In this document: positions 24,450 through 32,770 of the stretch, piece after piece | Position numbering within the stretch: position 1 is the first letter of the stretch | How the letters are laid out: every line of letters begins with the position of its first letter | Source of the DNA: UBA9300 sp964577305 | GTDB taxonomy: Bacteria; Bacteroidota; Bacteroidia; Bacteroidales; VadinHA17 | Length of the DNA: 64,000 nucleotides | NCBI GenBank assembly: GCA_964577305.1 | Contig: CAZNYS010000001.1 | Span: 136,321-200,320, forward strand | Direction: 5' to 3' | Translations under genes and position numbers: made by a program | The notes under the pieces: model-generated | What the model saw: only the letters and a program-made list of their open reading frames with translations | The model's database searches: none | What the model was told of the DNA's origin: nothing

Positions 24450-26822
24450 ATGATAAGAAATTTCTTCAAAGTGGCATTCCGTAATTTAATCAGAAATAAA
24501 GGGGTATCCTTTCTTAATATTTTCGGACTCTCAATCGGACTGGCAGCATCATTAATGATACTTTTATGGATACAGCATGAGGTAAGCTATGATAAGTTCT
24601 TTGATGATGCTGACCAGATATACAGGGTTGAGGAAGACCAGCATTACAGCGGGGATATATATCATGTAAATGTAACACCATACCCCAGTGGAGCTGAATG
24701 GAAAAGGAGAATACCTGAAATTATTGAATACACAAGATTCAGTTACCTTCCCAGGGTACTGTTTGAGAAAGATGATATGCAAATGTTTGAGGATAACCTG
24801 AGGGGAGTTGATTCAACCTTTTTCAGGATGTTTTCATTCAGTTTCAAATCTGGTAATCCGTATACTGCACTTGCGGAGCCTCATACAATAGTCTTATCCG
24901 AAGAACTTGCAGAGAAATATTTCGGGGATGAGGATCCATTAGGGAAATCAATAACTATAGAGAAAAGGTTTGAATTCATGGTTACAGGGGTTCTCGAAAC
25001 AATGCCTGATAATACCATTATAGATTTTGATGCAGTAATCCCTTTCCGATTTCTGGATGAAATCGGTCTAACCAATGAAGAGTGGGGCAGTAACAGTATA
25101 GTAACGTACGTGAAATGTGTTCCGGAGTTTGACCGGGAAGCTCTTGGAGAAAAGATGACAAATATACAGAGGGAATATGTGCCTGAATCCCTGACATATT
25201 TCATGGTTGCTGACCTGATCAGAATACATCTTCATGGATATTTTGGATACGAAAGATCACCCGGGGCAATTGTTTATATATACATTTTTGGTGTTATAGG
25301 ACTATTTGTACTGGTAATTGCATGTATAAATTTCATAAACCTTACTACAGCCAGATCATCACTCAGAGGTAAAGAAATAGGGGTTAAGAAAGTTGTAGGT
25401 GCACTAAAAGGAAATATGATTGTTCAATTTGTACTTGAATCAATCTTCCAGGTTTTTATTGCCCTGTTCTTTGCCCTTATTATAATAGGACTGTTATTGC
25501 AGGTTTTCAATACAATCTCGGGTAAGGATTTTGACCTTGCCGATTTGTTTAGTCTTAGGTTCATTGCCGGATACCTGATTGTGGCAGTTACGGCAGGTTT
25601 TATAGCTGGTATCTACCCAGCTTTTTTCCTTTCTTCATTCAAAGCAGTAAACATACTCAAAGGTGAGTTTACAAAAGGGAAAAAGAGTGGTGGTTTGAGA
25701 AGGGTTCTGGTAATAATACAGTTTGTTCTTTCCATATTCCTGGCTGTAAGCGGTATAATTATTTATTCCCAGATGCAGCATATGCGAAATCTTGACCTGG
25801 GGTATAACAAGGACAATCTTATATATATACCTGTAACAGAGGACTTTGAGTCAAAGTATAATGCAGTGAAAGATGAACTCAAAAGGAATCCCCTGATTGA
25901 AAAGGTATCCGCTTCATGGCTTAACCCGGTATATATAGGAAGCAATTCATCAGGTGTTGAATGGGAAGGAAAAGATCCTGACCTTGACGTTCTATTTACC
26001 TTCAATGCTGTGGATTACGACCTGCTAGAAACAATGGGTTATGAAATAGCGGAGGGAAGGCCATTTTCAAGGGATTATCCCGGCGATATGGCTGTTGATA
26101 CTGTAGGTAATTTCCTGGTAAATGAGGAGCTGGTAAGGATAATGAACGTTGATAACCCGGTAGGAAGATGGTTCAGGTTTATGGGAGTGAGGGGTGAAAT
26201 TGTGGGCGTATTAAAGGACTTCCATTTCAAGTCGGCCAGGGATAAGATTGAACCAATAGCAATATTCCTCGGACAACCTGAGAGATTCAACTATATATTC
26301 ATAAGATTATCTTCTGCAAATCCTTCAGGTGCAATTGAAGCTATCAGGGATATCTGGTCCAAATCGATACCTGATTATCCTCTTACATTTGAATATGCGG
26401 ATGAGGTATTAAATGAAATGTATGGGGGTGAACTCAGGATGAGCCAGCTGTTTAAGTATTTCACCATACTCGCAACTATAATTGCAGCAATGGGTCTTTA
26501 TGGATTATCATCGTTTATTGCTGAAAGGAGAACAAGGGAAATAGGTATAAGGAAAATTATGGGCTCAACTGTATCCAGGGTAGTAATGCTACTGTCTACC
26601 GAGGTTCTTTACCTTGTGCTTATAGCAACTGTAATAGGCTTTCCACTGTCATATCTTTATCTTAACAACTGGTTAAAAGATTTCCCCTACAGGATTGATA
26701 TTGGAGCAGGGGTATTTGTTATTGTAGGGTTTGCAGCACTTGCTATCTCCCTGCTCACCGTAAGCTTCCAGTCATACAGGGCAGCGGTTATAAACCCGGC
26801 ATATGCAATAAGGAGAGAGTAA
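24450..26822 (+). CDS. FtsX/MacB-type ABC transporter permease
   Basis: A 790-residue permease of the Bacteroidota two-module type. It starts with FFKVAFRNLIRNKGVSFLNIFGLSIGLAAS (a membrane helix), has a MacB-like periplasmic domain, a three-helix FtsX domain near residues 280-420 including RSSLRGKEIGVKKVVGA, a second MacB-like domain, and a C-terminal FtsX domain with ERRTREIGIRKIMGSTVSRVV. No ATP-binding partner gene is adjacent, so it is an orphan that must borrow an ATPase encoded elsewhere. Such proteins act in lipoprotein handling, export or mechanotransmission; the exact role cannot be told. It is transcribed away from the M1 gene. Confidence 0.92.
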   Translation: MIRNFFKVAFRNLIRNKGVSFLNIFGLSIGLAASLMILLWIQHEVSYDKFFDDADQIYRVEEDQHYSGDIYHVNVTPYPSGAEWKRRIPEIIEYTRFSYLPRVLFEKDDMQMFEDNLRGVDSTFFRMFSFSFKSGNPYTALAEPHTIVLSEELAEKYFGDEDPLGKSITIEKRFEFMVTGVLETMPDNTIIDFDAVIPFRFLDEIGLTNEEWGSNSIVTYVKCVPEFDREALGEKMTNIQREYVPESLTYFMVADLIRIHLHGYFGYERSPGAIVYIYIFGVIGLFVLVIACINFINLTTARSSLRGKEIGVKKVVGALKGNMIVQFVLESIFQVFIALFFALIIIGLLLQVFNTISGKDFDLADLFSLRFIAGYLIVAVTAGFIAGIYPAFFLSSFKAVNILKGEFTKGKKSGGLRRVLVIIQFVLSIFLAVSGIIIYSQMQHMRNLDLGYNKDNLIYIPVTEDFESKYNAVKDELKRNPLIEKVSASWLNPVYIGSNSSGVEWEGKDPDLDVLFTFNAVDYDLLETMGYEIAEGRPFSRDYPGDMAVDTVGNFLVNEELVRIMNVDNPVGRWFRFMGVRGEIVGVLKDFHFKSARDKIEPIAIFLGQPERFNYIFIRLSSANPSGAIEAIRDIWSKSIPDYPLTFEYADEVLNEMYGGELRMSQLFKYFTILATIIAAMGLYGLSSFIAERRTREIGIRKIMGSTVSRVVMLLSTEVLYLVLIATVIGFPLSYLYLNNWLKDFPYRIDIGAGVFVIVGFAALAISLLTVSFQSYRAAVINPAYAIRRE

Positions 26823-26848
26823 GCATTCAATTTATTCTTATACGGGGA

Positions 26849-27211
26849 TTATTTAACCTCTTCAATTTCGTCCCAGAAATACTGAAATTCAATGGACCGG
26901 TCATCAGGGTCTTTAGCATAGAAATGGTATATCCTGTAATTTGCATTATCCCTGGGTGCTGAGTCAGCAACATCTTCCAGTCGCCTGTAAATCTCATCCA
27001 CCATTTCCCTGGTGGGGTAGAAGAATGTAAGGAGTGCACCTGTTTCATTCTTATCTCGCTGGCAGAAGCCGAAAAGCATATTGCCGAAGCGGTATATTCG
27101 GCAGCCTCCCTGGTCGAGCCAGAGGACAGCCCCTACCTTTTCTGTATAGAATTTATGCAGTCTTTTAAGATTTGTTGTCTGGTAAAATACTATTCCTCCG
27201 TGGCTGTGCAT
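26849..27211 (-). CDS. VOC superfamily (glyoxalase-like) protein
   Basis: A 120-residue cytosolic protein of one VOC domain. It starts IVFYQTTNLKRLHKFYTEKVGA, as in the glyoxalase/dioxygenase fold, and ends with the usual DPDDRSIEFQYF segment. VOC proteins bind a metal and act as lyases, dioxygenases or resistance proteins. Which reaction applies is not visible. It converges with the ABC permease gene (26 bases between stops). Confidence 0.85.
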   Translation of the reverse strand: MHSHGGIVFYQTTNLKRLHKFYTEKVGAVLWLDQGGCRIYRFGNMLFGFCQRDKNETGALLTFFYPTREMVDEIYRRLEDVADSAPRDNANYRIYHFYAKDPDDRSIEFQYFWDEIEEVK

Positions 27212-27598
27212 GATGTTCCGAATAGGTTTAGTGTAAAGGTAAAGAATTGTTGGAATAATAGGTTCCCCCTTTGAAGGGGGTTAGGAGGATGTAAATCCTA
27301 TGGAATAATGGAACGATGGAATACTGGAATACTGGGGAAATATGTAAGGAACTGCATAATTTTAACATTCAAACTCATATTTTCGCTAAGGATTCACAGA
27401 TCCGAAGCCGGGAAGATATAAAATTTAAGATAGCCTTACGGAGAGTTTGAATCACTCGCTTGCCTGCGGCAAACTCGCGACTCTCGGTTAACGATTTCAG
27501 ATTTCAGAATTGGATAGACTTCTTAAATCTCAGATCTTAAATCAAAGCGATCCTTTGGTTGCTGTGCTCCCTGCACCCTGCACCCTGCCCCGTGCTCT
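27212..27598. repeat. Intergenic region filled with short repeats
   Basis: No gene seen. Contents in order: a CCCCC...GGGGG inverted repeat at 27265-27280 followed by GGTTAGGAGG; TGGAATA-type units at about 27300-27336; then from about 27492 to 27596 nearly continuous 7-bp periodic sequence (cgatttc, agatttc, ... atcttaa, atcaaag, ... ccctgca, ccctgca, ccctgcc, ccgtgct at 27569-27596). The last part ends two bases from the stop codon of the minus-strand DUF5916 gene. Confidence 0.7.
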
Positions 27599-30235
27599 TT
27601 ATCTCAGGCCGAAGCGGTATGACAGTTTAACCAGGAATATATTATTTGCCTTTTTATCCGTAAACAGGTCATGCATGTTATTCCAGACCTCAAAATCACC
27701 TGCTGCAGAGTAAAAGTCCCTCGACTGCGACCATACCAGGTATGCAGTTGAGCCAGGGAGGAATTCCCATCTTACAACAAGGTTCGATAGCCATTCATCT
27801 ACATTGAAGTCAGGATTACCAAAACCATAGTCAGTAGTTAAATCAGTATCTTCATCAATATTATAATAATCATCATCCGGGCTTATCTGAGCAGAAGTAT
27901 ATTCATGATATCGGTCAGATAATTCATCAGCCTTTGGATCAGTGATCATTTTGAAGCTGCTATACTCACCGGTGGCAATAAATGGCTGGCCCCAGTATTG
28001 AATGGTAAGGTCAGGCGTAATATTATAGTTTATCCTGAGAGACATACTCAGAACTTTCTGATCAATTTTCCCGAATATGTACCTGTCGTCATCATTCATG
28101 CTTCGCCTTGTTATATACTGGAATTCATCTGATCGTACAGAATAGCCCGGGCTCAGTGATATACTCAAAGTATTGAGAGGCCTGATGGTAAGACTTACTC
28201 CATAAGAATAAGACAGTGAAACATCTTCAGCTTGGCCATTTACATTGCCATATAATGATGCTGACACCTTTTTTCTGTCGTCTGTTGAAACAGAGGACCA
28301 GAGCCTCCAGGAATTTGGTACGTACATTGACGGGCCGCCCCTCAACATACTGTTCGAGGTGTTATACAATCCGAAGCCTCCCCCGATGCCATAATACCAG
28401 AAGTTTTTCAGGTTGGCATTCACATTCCATTCATATCCTAACCCCTGCATATTACCACCGAAATCATTTGCAATATATACATCATTATTCAGGTTAAGGC
28501 TCCTGAAGATACTGAAAGGCTCGGTGAAGTTGTATCCTGTCCATAGTACGTTGAGCATTTGATCTGCTTCTCTCTGGTAACCCATATCATTAATCTCCAG
28601 GCCCGGGCTTTTCAGGTTAGACAGCAGGAGGAAGTTCCATTTACCTCCTATCTTTCCAGCCTGCAATTTCCCTCCAAGGCCGGTAAGGCTTGTCCTGTCT
28701 TCATCCAGCTCCACATAGTCGGCATCGGGGCGCTGGAAGTACCTTGCCGACGACATCTGGGTATTAGTTATTGCCTCCTTTGATCCTTCCACATGGCTCA
28801 TATACATGCTTGCGCTAATCATATAGTTCTTTTCCTTAAAGTACTGTTCAAAATCAATACCCGCTGTGGTGGCATTTTTGTGCAGATAATCCATTCCTGT
28901 GTTATCCAGCCGGCGTATAGTATTTGTTACTGCGCCCCCTATTATGGTATTTCCTTTATTGAAATCTTTCTGTACCCTTGCCAGGGAGTAGTTGGTAAGT
29001 GGTTCGATAACCTCAGTTGATCTCTGTCCTGCACTGTCGATCTTAGCTTTCACTTCTGCTGTAACGCTTTCAATGAAACCGACCGAAACACCGTTTTTTG
29101 TTTTTCCTGTAAGTTTGGCTGCCCCCAGTATATTTGTAAATGTAGGTATATCGGCATATTCATTTTCTTCCAGTGAGGGATAACCATGAGGTCTTCTTCC
29201 AATACGCCTTGAATAAAAAAGGTTGTCATTCCCGACATCACCGTCGCCAAGTCCCACATTGAAGCTTGTTATGTTGCTGCCCTCGATAAAGAAAGGTCTT
29301 TTTTCCTCAAAGAATGTTTCGAAAGCAGTAAGGTTCACCTGGGAAGGGTCGGCTTCAACCTGTCCGAAGTCCGGGAACAATGTAAGGTCGAGGGTAAGGT
29401 TATTGGTTACCCCTATTTTAGCATCCAGCCCTGCTTTGAATTGAGGATCACTGCCTGTCATGAACGGATTGCCCTCTTCCGGTTCATAAGTATTATAAGC
29501 GGCCACCCCGTAAGGCATGATATCAAATTGTTTCCTTGGCTCCACTTCTTCGAGGCCACCCAGTTCACCGGCAAGGTGTATAATCCCAGGTGCATCACGC
29601 GGTATAGCTGGCCAGAAGCTCATTTCTTCATGCCTGAAGATCTGCCGGGCCACTATCAGACCCCAGACCTCGTCCGAGTTTTTCTGAAACCTCAGCTGGG
29701 TAAAAGGGATTTTCATTTCAGCAGCCCAGCCCCAGTCATGAACTCTGGCTTTCGACTGCCAGATGGGATCCCAGGAAGGATCCTCATTCTGCCCGTCGTT
29801 TGACATTATCATATCAAACCTGACACCGGCTGAACTTACGCCAAATACAAATCCGGTACGCAGGTCATGGTAACTGTCAAAAAGTATAAAGATCATATCT
29901 CCCTCACCATTATCCCTGCGGCTCATCCTGTTTGTAATACTATCCGGGGATGAATCGAAAGCTTTTATGGCGATATACAGGTTAATATCATCATAACATA
30001 TCTTGAATTCGGTTGGTTGTGAGGGAGGGCGGTTCTCATACGGCTGATGCTGAATAAGCCCACCTTCCCAGTTATTATGCAGCCATGCTTCGTCATCGAG
30101 ATTTCCGTCAATAGACGGAGCGTTCTCAATGCGTACGGCCTTATAATACTTTTTTTCTTTTGGTGTATCCTGGCTGTAGGCAGAAAAATAAAGCCCTGCA
30201 AATACCACCAGGACCAAAGTCAGGTTCTTCATCAT
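27599..30235 (-). CDS. DUF5916 outer-membrane protein with CBM9-like domain
   Basis: An 878-residue exported protein with signal peptide (ends AYSQ). Residues ~30-215 form a CBM9-like beta-sandwich (APSIDGNLDDEAW, then YIAIKAFDSSPDSI and WAAEMKIPFTQLRF). The rest is the DUF5916 region, with FEEKRPFFIEGS and repeated amphipathic strands ending in the aromatic LSYRFGLR, as expected for a beta-barrel in the outer membrane. The function of the family is not established. The gene stands alone between an array and a 218-base spacer. Confidence 0.9.
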   Translation of the reverse strand: MMKNLTLVLVVFAGLYFSAYSQDTPKEKKYYKAVRIENAPSIDGNLDDEAWLHNNWEGGLIQHQPYENRPPSQPTEFKICYDDINLYIAIKAFDSSPDSITNRMSRRDNGEGDMIFILFDSYHDLRTGFVFGVSSAGVRFDMIMSNDGQNEDPSWDPIWQSKARVHDWGWAAEMKIPFTQLRFQKNSDEVWGLIVARQIFRHEEMSFWPAIPRDAPGIIHLAGELGGLEEVEPRKQFDIMPYGVAAYNTYEPEEGNPFMTGSDPQFKAGLDAKIGVTNNLTLDLTLFPDFGQVEADPSQVNLTAFETFFEEKRPFFIEGSNITSFNVGLGDGDVGNDNLFYSRRIGRRPHGYPSLEENEYADIPTFTNILGAAKLTGKTKNGVSVGFIESVTAEVKAKIDSAGQRSTEVIEPLTNYSLARVQKDFNKGNTIIGGAVTNTIRRLDNTGMDYLHKNATTAGIDFEQYFKEKNYMISASMYMSHVEGSKEAITNTQMSSARYFQRPDADYVELDEDRTSLTGLGGKLQAGKIGGKWNFLLLSNLKSPGLEINDMGYQREADQMLNVLWTGYNFTEPFSIFRSLNLNNDVYIANDFGGNMQGLGYEWNVNANLKNFWYYGIGGGFGLYNTSNSMLRGGPSMYVPNSWRLWSSVSTDDRKKVSASLYGNVNGQAEDVSLSYSYGVSLTIRPLNTLSISLSPGYSVRSDEFQYITRRSMNDDDRYIFGKIDQKVLSMSLRINYNITPDLTIQYWGQPFIATGEYSSFKMITDPKADELSDRYHEYTSAQISPDDDYYNIDEDTDLTTDYGFGNPDFNVDEWLSNLVVRWEFLPGSTAYLVWSQSRDFYSAAGDFEVWNNMHDLFTDKKANNIFLVKLSYRFGLR

Positions 30236-30360
30236 TGGTTATTTAATCTCTATTTATATTATATTAAAGACGAAGAAGTCACATGGATGTTGCAAGCACT
30301 TTCCGGATATAAATATTATCCAATTCCAAGTCCCTTAGAAACAGTATGCTAAACAAGAAA

Positions 30361-30420
30361 AATAGTCTGAGAGTCTGAGTGCCTCACGGTTCGGCAGGCT
30401 GTCAAACGTTCAAACTTTAA
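30361..30420. repeat. Weak 7-8-bp periodic sequence 3' of the ProX-like gene
   Basis: Units such as gtctgag, agtctgag, gtcaaac and gttcaaa follow one another in the spacer between the DUF5916 gene and the end of the ProX-like gene. The pattern is weaker and about 35 bases further from the stop codon than at the other sites. Confidence 0.4.
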
Positions 30421-30453
30421 TTTTCACCCGACAGCTTACTCAGGATGACAGGA

Positions 30454-30963
30454 TTAATCGTCATATAATTGCAGGAACTCGAATGAATTTCCCTGGTGCT
30501 TAAGGAAGCGTATAAAGTCATTTTTTGAGATAATCAGGGAAGCAGTGTTAACATTGGGATGGAAGGAGAGATTATCAAAATCAAGAAGCTTTTTATCGAT
30601 AAAAATATGTACATGTTTATCATTATCGTTTATCAGTCCGAATGGGGATACTGATCCCGGATTCAATCCAAGGTATTTCTTCAGTCTTTTCTCGGAGGCG
30701 AAGGTAAGCTTACCCAGTTTCAGCCTTGATTCCAGGTCTTTCATATTAAGCTTTCTCAGGTGCTCCAGAATTACCAGATAGTGTTTATTGCCTTTATGGT
30801 TGCGGAGAAATATATTCTTACACCTGCCTGAATCGTAATTTTTCCAGTACCTGGTTGCTTCTTCAATTGTATTTACCGGGGGATGTTCGCGGTAGTGAAA
30901 AGGTATATCCAGTTTGTCAAGGACTGTATAGAGTTCTTTTTGTCCTCTCATTATTTTATTCAT
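30454..30963 (-). CDS. ProX/YbaK-type aminoacyl-tRNA deacylase
   Basis: A 169-residue cytosolic protein of the YbaK/ProRS-INS superfamily, the stand-alone editing enzymes that remove wrongly attached amino acids (for example Ala from tRNA-Pro). Visible features are the start L..L.IPF.Y.EHPPV.TIEEA, the conserved KNIFLRNHKGNKHYLVIL segment with its Lys, and GLNPGSVSPFGLIND, which contains the GxxPG element. The start at 30963 overlaps the siaC-like gene by 8 bases; the Met at 30951 is an alternative. Last gene of a minus-strand unit after RNase HI and SiaC. Confidence 0.88.
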   Translation of the reverse strand: MNKIMRGQKELYTVLDKLDIPFHYREHPPVNTIEEATRYWKNYDSGRCKNIFLRNHKGNKHYLVILEHLRKLNMKDLESRLKLGKLTFASEKRLKKYLGLNPGSVSPFGLINDNDKHVHIFIDKKLLDFDNLSFHPNVNTASLIISKNDFIRFLKHQGNSFEFLQLYDD

Positions 30964-31348
30964 GTCTTTCTATATACACAAAATCTATTTCAGCAAGAAT
31001 CGCAAGATCTTCACCTGCTTCCCGGCAATCGGGATCTTCAGGGTCATAGAACCAGTTAATTGTTGTTGGTATTCCCTCTTCTTTTATTGATTTCAGTATC
31101 ATTACTATATCATACAGGAATTTAGCCGTAGATGAATTGAAATATACAAGGTCCAGTTGAAGGATAAAAGGATTATCTTCACTGTATATTGAGTCGTCAT
31201 TGATAAGTATGTTCTTATAGTCAGTTAACCATTGCACTATAGGTTCATATATTTTCCTTATGTTTTCAGGTCGGCTGATTCCTGAGATCCTGAAAACATT
31301 ATCCTCGTGCGATAAAGTTACTTCAGGCATAGATTCTGATGGTGCCAT
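30956..31348 (-). CDS. SiaC-family regulatory phosphoprotein (DUF1987)
   Basis: A small cytosolic protein of the SiaC/DUF1987 family. The start at 31348 (MAPSESMPEVTLSHE) gives the usual family length of about 130 residues; the longer frame to 31402 adds 18 residues and is less likely. Key features are ISGISRPENIRKIYEPIVQWL near the N-terminus and YFNSSTAKFLYDI, which corresponds to the YFNTSSxK segment holding the phosphorylated Thr/Ser in Pseudomonas SiaC. There SiaC is phosphorylated by kinase SiaB and dephosphorylated by the PP2C phosphatase SiaA. No siaB or siaA gene is adjacent; a PP2C phosphatase of another architecture is encoded at 49.7-52.8 kb. Confidence 0.85.
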   Translation of the reverse strand: MAPSESMPEVTLSHEDNVFRISGISRPENIRKIYEPIVQWLTDYKNILINDDSIYSEDNPFILQLDLVYFNSSTAKFLYDIVMILKSIKEEGIPTTINWFYDPEDPDCREAGEDLAILAEIDFVYIERHE

Positions 31349-31413
31349 GTAAAGTTTTTCCACTTTTTCAATTCTGTTTATGCAAATATGCAATTTCCTC
31401 ACAAATAAGACAA

Positions 31414-31908
31414 TTATTCATCCCAGAAAAGTTTCCCACCTTCATTTTCTTCAAGATATCCTTTATCTTCAAGCAGATCATTTCTTTCAGAAGCTTCCAC
31501 TGCAAGCTGATCGCAGCGTTCGTTGCCCTGTATTCCGCTGTGGCCTTCTACCCACCTGAATGTCACATTATGTAAACGGTATACCTTGAGGAAGCGTTTC
31601 CAGAGATCAGAATTCTTTTTTTTCCTGAATGCTTTTCTCTCCCATTCAAACACCCAGCCTTTATTAACAGCGTCTGCAACATATTTGGAATCAGTATATA
31701 CAACAACATCAGAACTTTTGTATTTCAGTTCTTCCAGTCCTTTTATCACTGCCAGCAGTTCCATCCGGTTATTGGTTGTTAGTTTGTAACCCGCCGACAG
31801 TTCTTTCTTATGCTTATCGGTCTGGAGTACTACCCCGTACCCTCCCGGACCGGGATTTCCTTTTGCAGCGCCATCGGTAAAAATAATGATGCGTTTTTTC
31901 ATTATCAT
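31414..31908 (-). CDS. rnhA: Ribonuclease HI
   Basis: A 164-residue enzyme that cuts RNA in RNA-DNA hybrids. Active-site residues are visible: Asp12 in IFTDGAAKGNPGPGGYG, Glu50 in NNRMELLAVI, Asp73 in VYTDSKYV, plus the His in VEGHSGIQGNERCD with its final Asp. The C-terminal ~20 residues form an acidic tail beyond the usual end of the family. The start overlaps the marC stop by ATGA; the second Met two codons later is an alternative. RNase HII is also in this window. Confidence 0.95.
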   Translation of the reverse strand: MIMKKRIIIFTDGAAKGNPGPGGYGVVLQTDKHKKELSAGYKLTTNNRMELLAVIKGLEELKYKSSDVVVYTDSKYVADAVNKGWVFEWERKAFRKKKNSDLWKRFLKVYRLHNVTFRWVEGHSGIQGNERCDQLAVEASERNDLLEDKGYLEENEGGKLFWDE

Positions 31909-32501
31909 TTTGAGGCCGGCAGTATGATACCGGTGTTTGTTATAAAGAGCTTAACTGCTATTGCCAGTAATATAATACCAAATATTTTTCTCAGTATATG
32001 CACTCCTGCAGGTCCTAGTATTCGTTCTACCAACGATGTCATTTTCAGCACTATAAATACTAATATCATATTCACAATAAGTGCAATAAGGATATTTACG
32101 GGGGCATATTCAGCCTTGAGCGATAAGAGTGTGGTTATAGAACCGGCTCCTGCAATAAGGGGAAAAGCTATTGGCACAATTGTTCCACCTCCTTGTGAGT
32201 CAAGCTTGAAAAGCTCAATACCCAGCACCATTTCCAGTCCCAGGAGAAGTATTACTATTGAGCCTGCTATTGCAAAGGATGATATATCCACCCCGAAAAG
32301 CCCCAGTAAGGGTTCACCAGCAAAAAAGAATATCAGGAAAATAATAAATGCTATCAGGGATGCTTTAGCTGCCCCAACTTCACCGGTCTTTGCCTTAATA
32401 TCCAGGATTATTGGTACCGATCCAAAAATATCTATAATGGCAAAAAGCACCATGAAGGCGGCCACTGATTCTTTAAGGCTGATACTCTGCAGGAATTCCA
32501 T
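31905..32501 (-). CDS. MarC family membrane protein
   Basis: A protein of about 198 residues with six predicted membrane helices, of the MarC/NAAT family. The start chosen is the Met at 32501 (MEFLQSISLKESV); an earlier Met at 32525 adds eight polar residues. Family marks are FAIIDIFGSVPIILDI, LGLEMVLGIELF and AFPLIAGAGSITTLL. Members were once linked to multiple antibiotic resistance without proof; some are proposed amino-acid channels. It overlaps rnhA by four bases. Confidence 0.92.
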   Translation of the reverse strand: MEFLQSISLKESVAAFMVLFAIIDIFGSVPIILDIKAKTGEVGAAKASLIAFIIFLIFFFAGEPLLGLFGVDISSFAIAGSIVILLLGLEMVLGIELFKLDSQGGGTIVPIAFPLIAGAGSITTLLSLKAEYAPVNILIALIVNMILVFIVLKMTSLVERILGPAGVHILRKIFGIILLAIAVKLFITNTGIILPASK

Positions 32502-32540
32502 GGCAGTTTTGTGATTTTGGTGCAAAGATAAAATAAAATT

Positions 32541-32634
32541 AGGCTAAGGCCCCGAATCTTCGATTCGAGGGTCCTCGAAATTCTAATTCGCCATTCTGGC
32601 GAAAGAATTTCGGGACTGAGGCTAAGGCTAAGGG
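32541..32634. repeat. Folded intergenic element with GGCTAAGG ends
   Basis: Contains two hairpins: CGAATC-TTC-GATTCG at 32553-32567, and a long one with arms 32576-32593 and 32597-32612 (16 pairs, a two-base bulge, loop TTC). The block is bordered by AGGCTAAGG (left) and GAGGCTAAGGCTAAGG (right). The reverse complement of GAGGCTAAGG occurs again at the very end of the window (63991-64000). Confidence 0.6.
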
Positions 32635-32690
32635 AAAGAGATAAACTTTAACTTAAAAAGACATAGAGACGCTGTTTAACAACGCCCCTA

Positions 32691-32765
32691 CTTTTGTCTT
32701 TTTACTATTATCTTTTGTCTTTGAACAAACCGTTCGTCGTTCGTCGTTAGTCGTTGGTCTTTTGT
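32691..32765. repeat. 7-bp tandem array 3' of the S46 peptidase gene
   Basis: The clearest part is 32731-32765: cgttcgt, cgttcgt, cgttagt, cgttggt, cttttgt. Repeats of cttttgt with interruptions extend to 32691. It ends 5 bases from the stop codon of the minus-strand S46 gene. In gene direction the unit is ACGACGA/ACGAACG. Confidence 0.75.
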
Positions 32766-32770
32766 CGCGA

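Noticed and set aside
31810..32514. A 234-codon open frame on the plus strand across marC
   Set aside because: It is antisense to a clear MarC protein with six helices. Its composition (Ser/Pro/Ile-rich) is that of a reverse-frame shadow.
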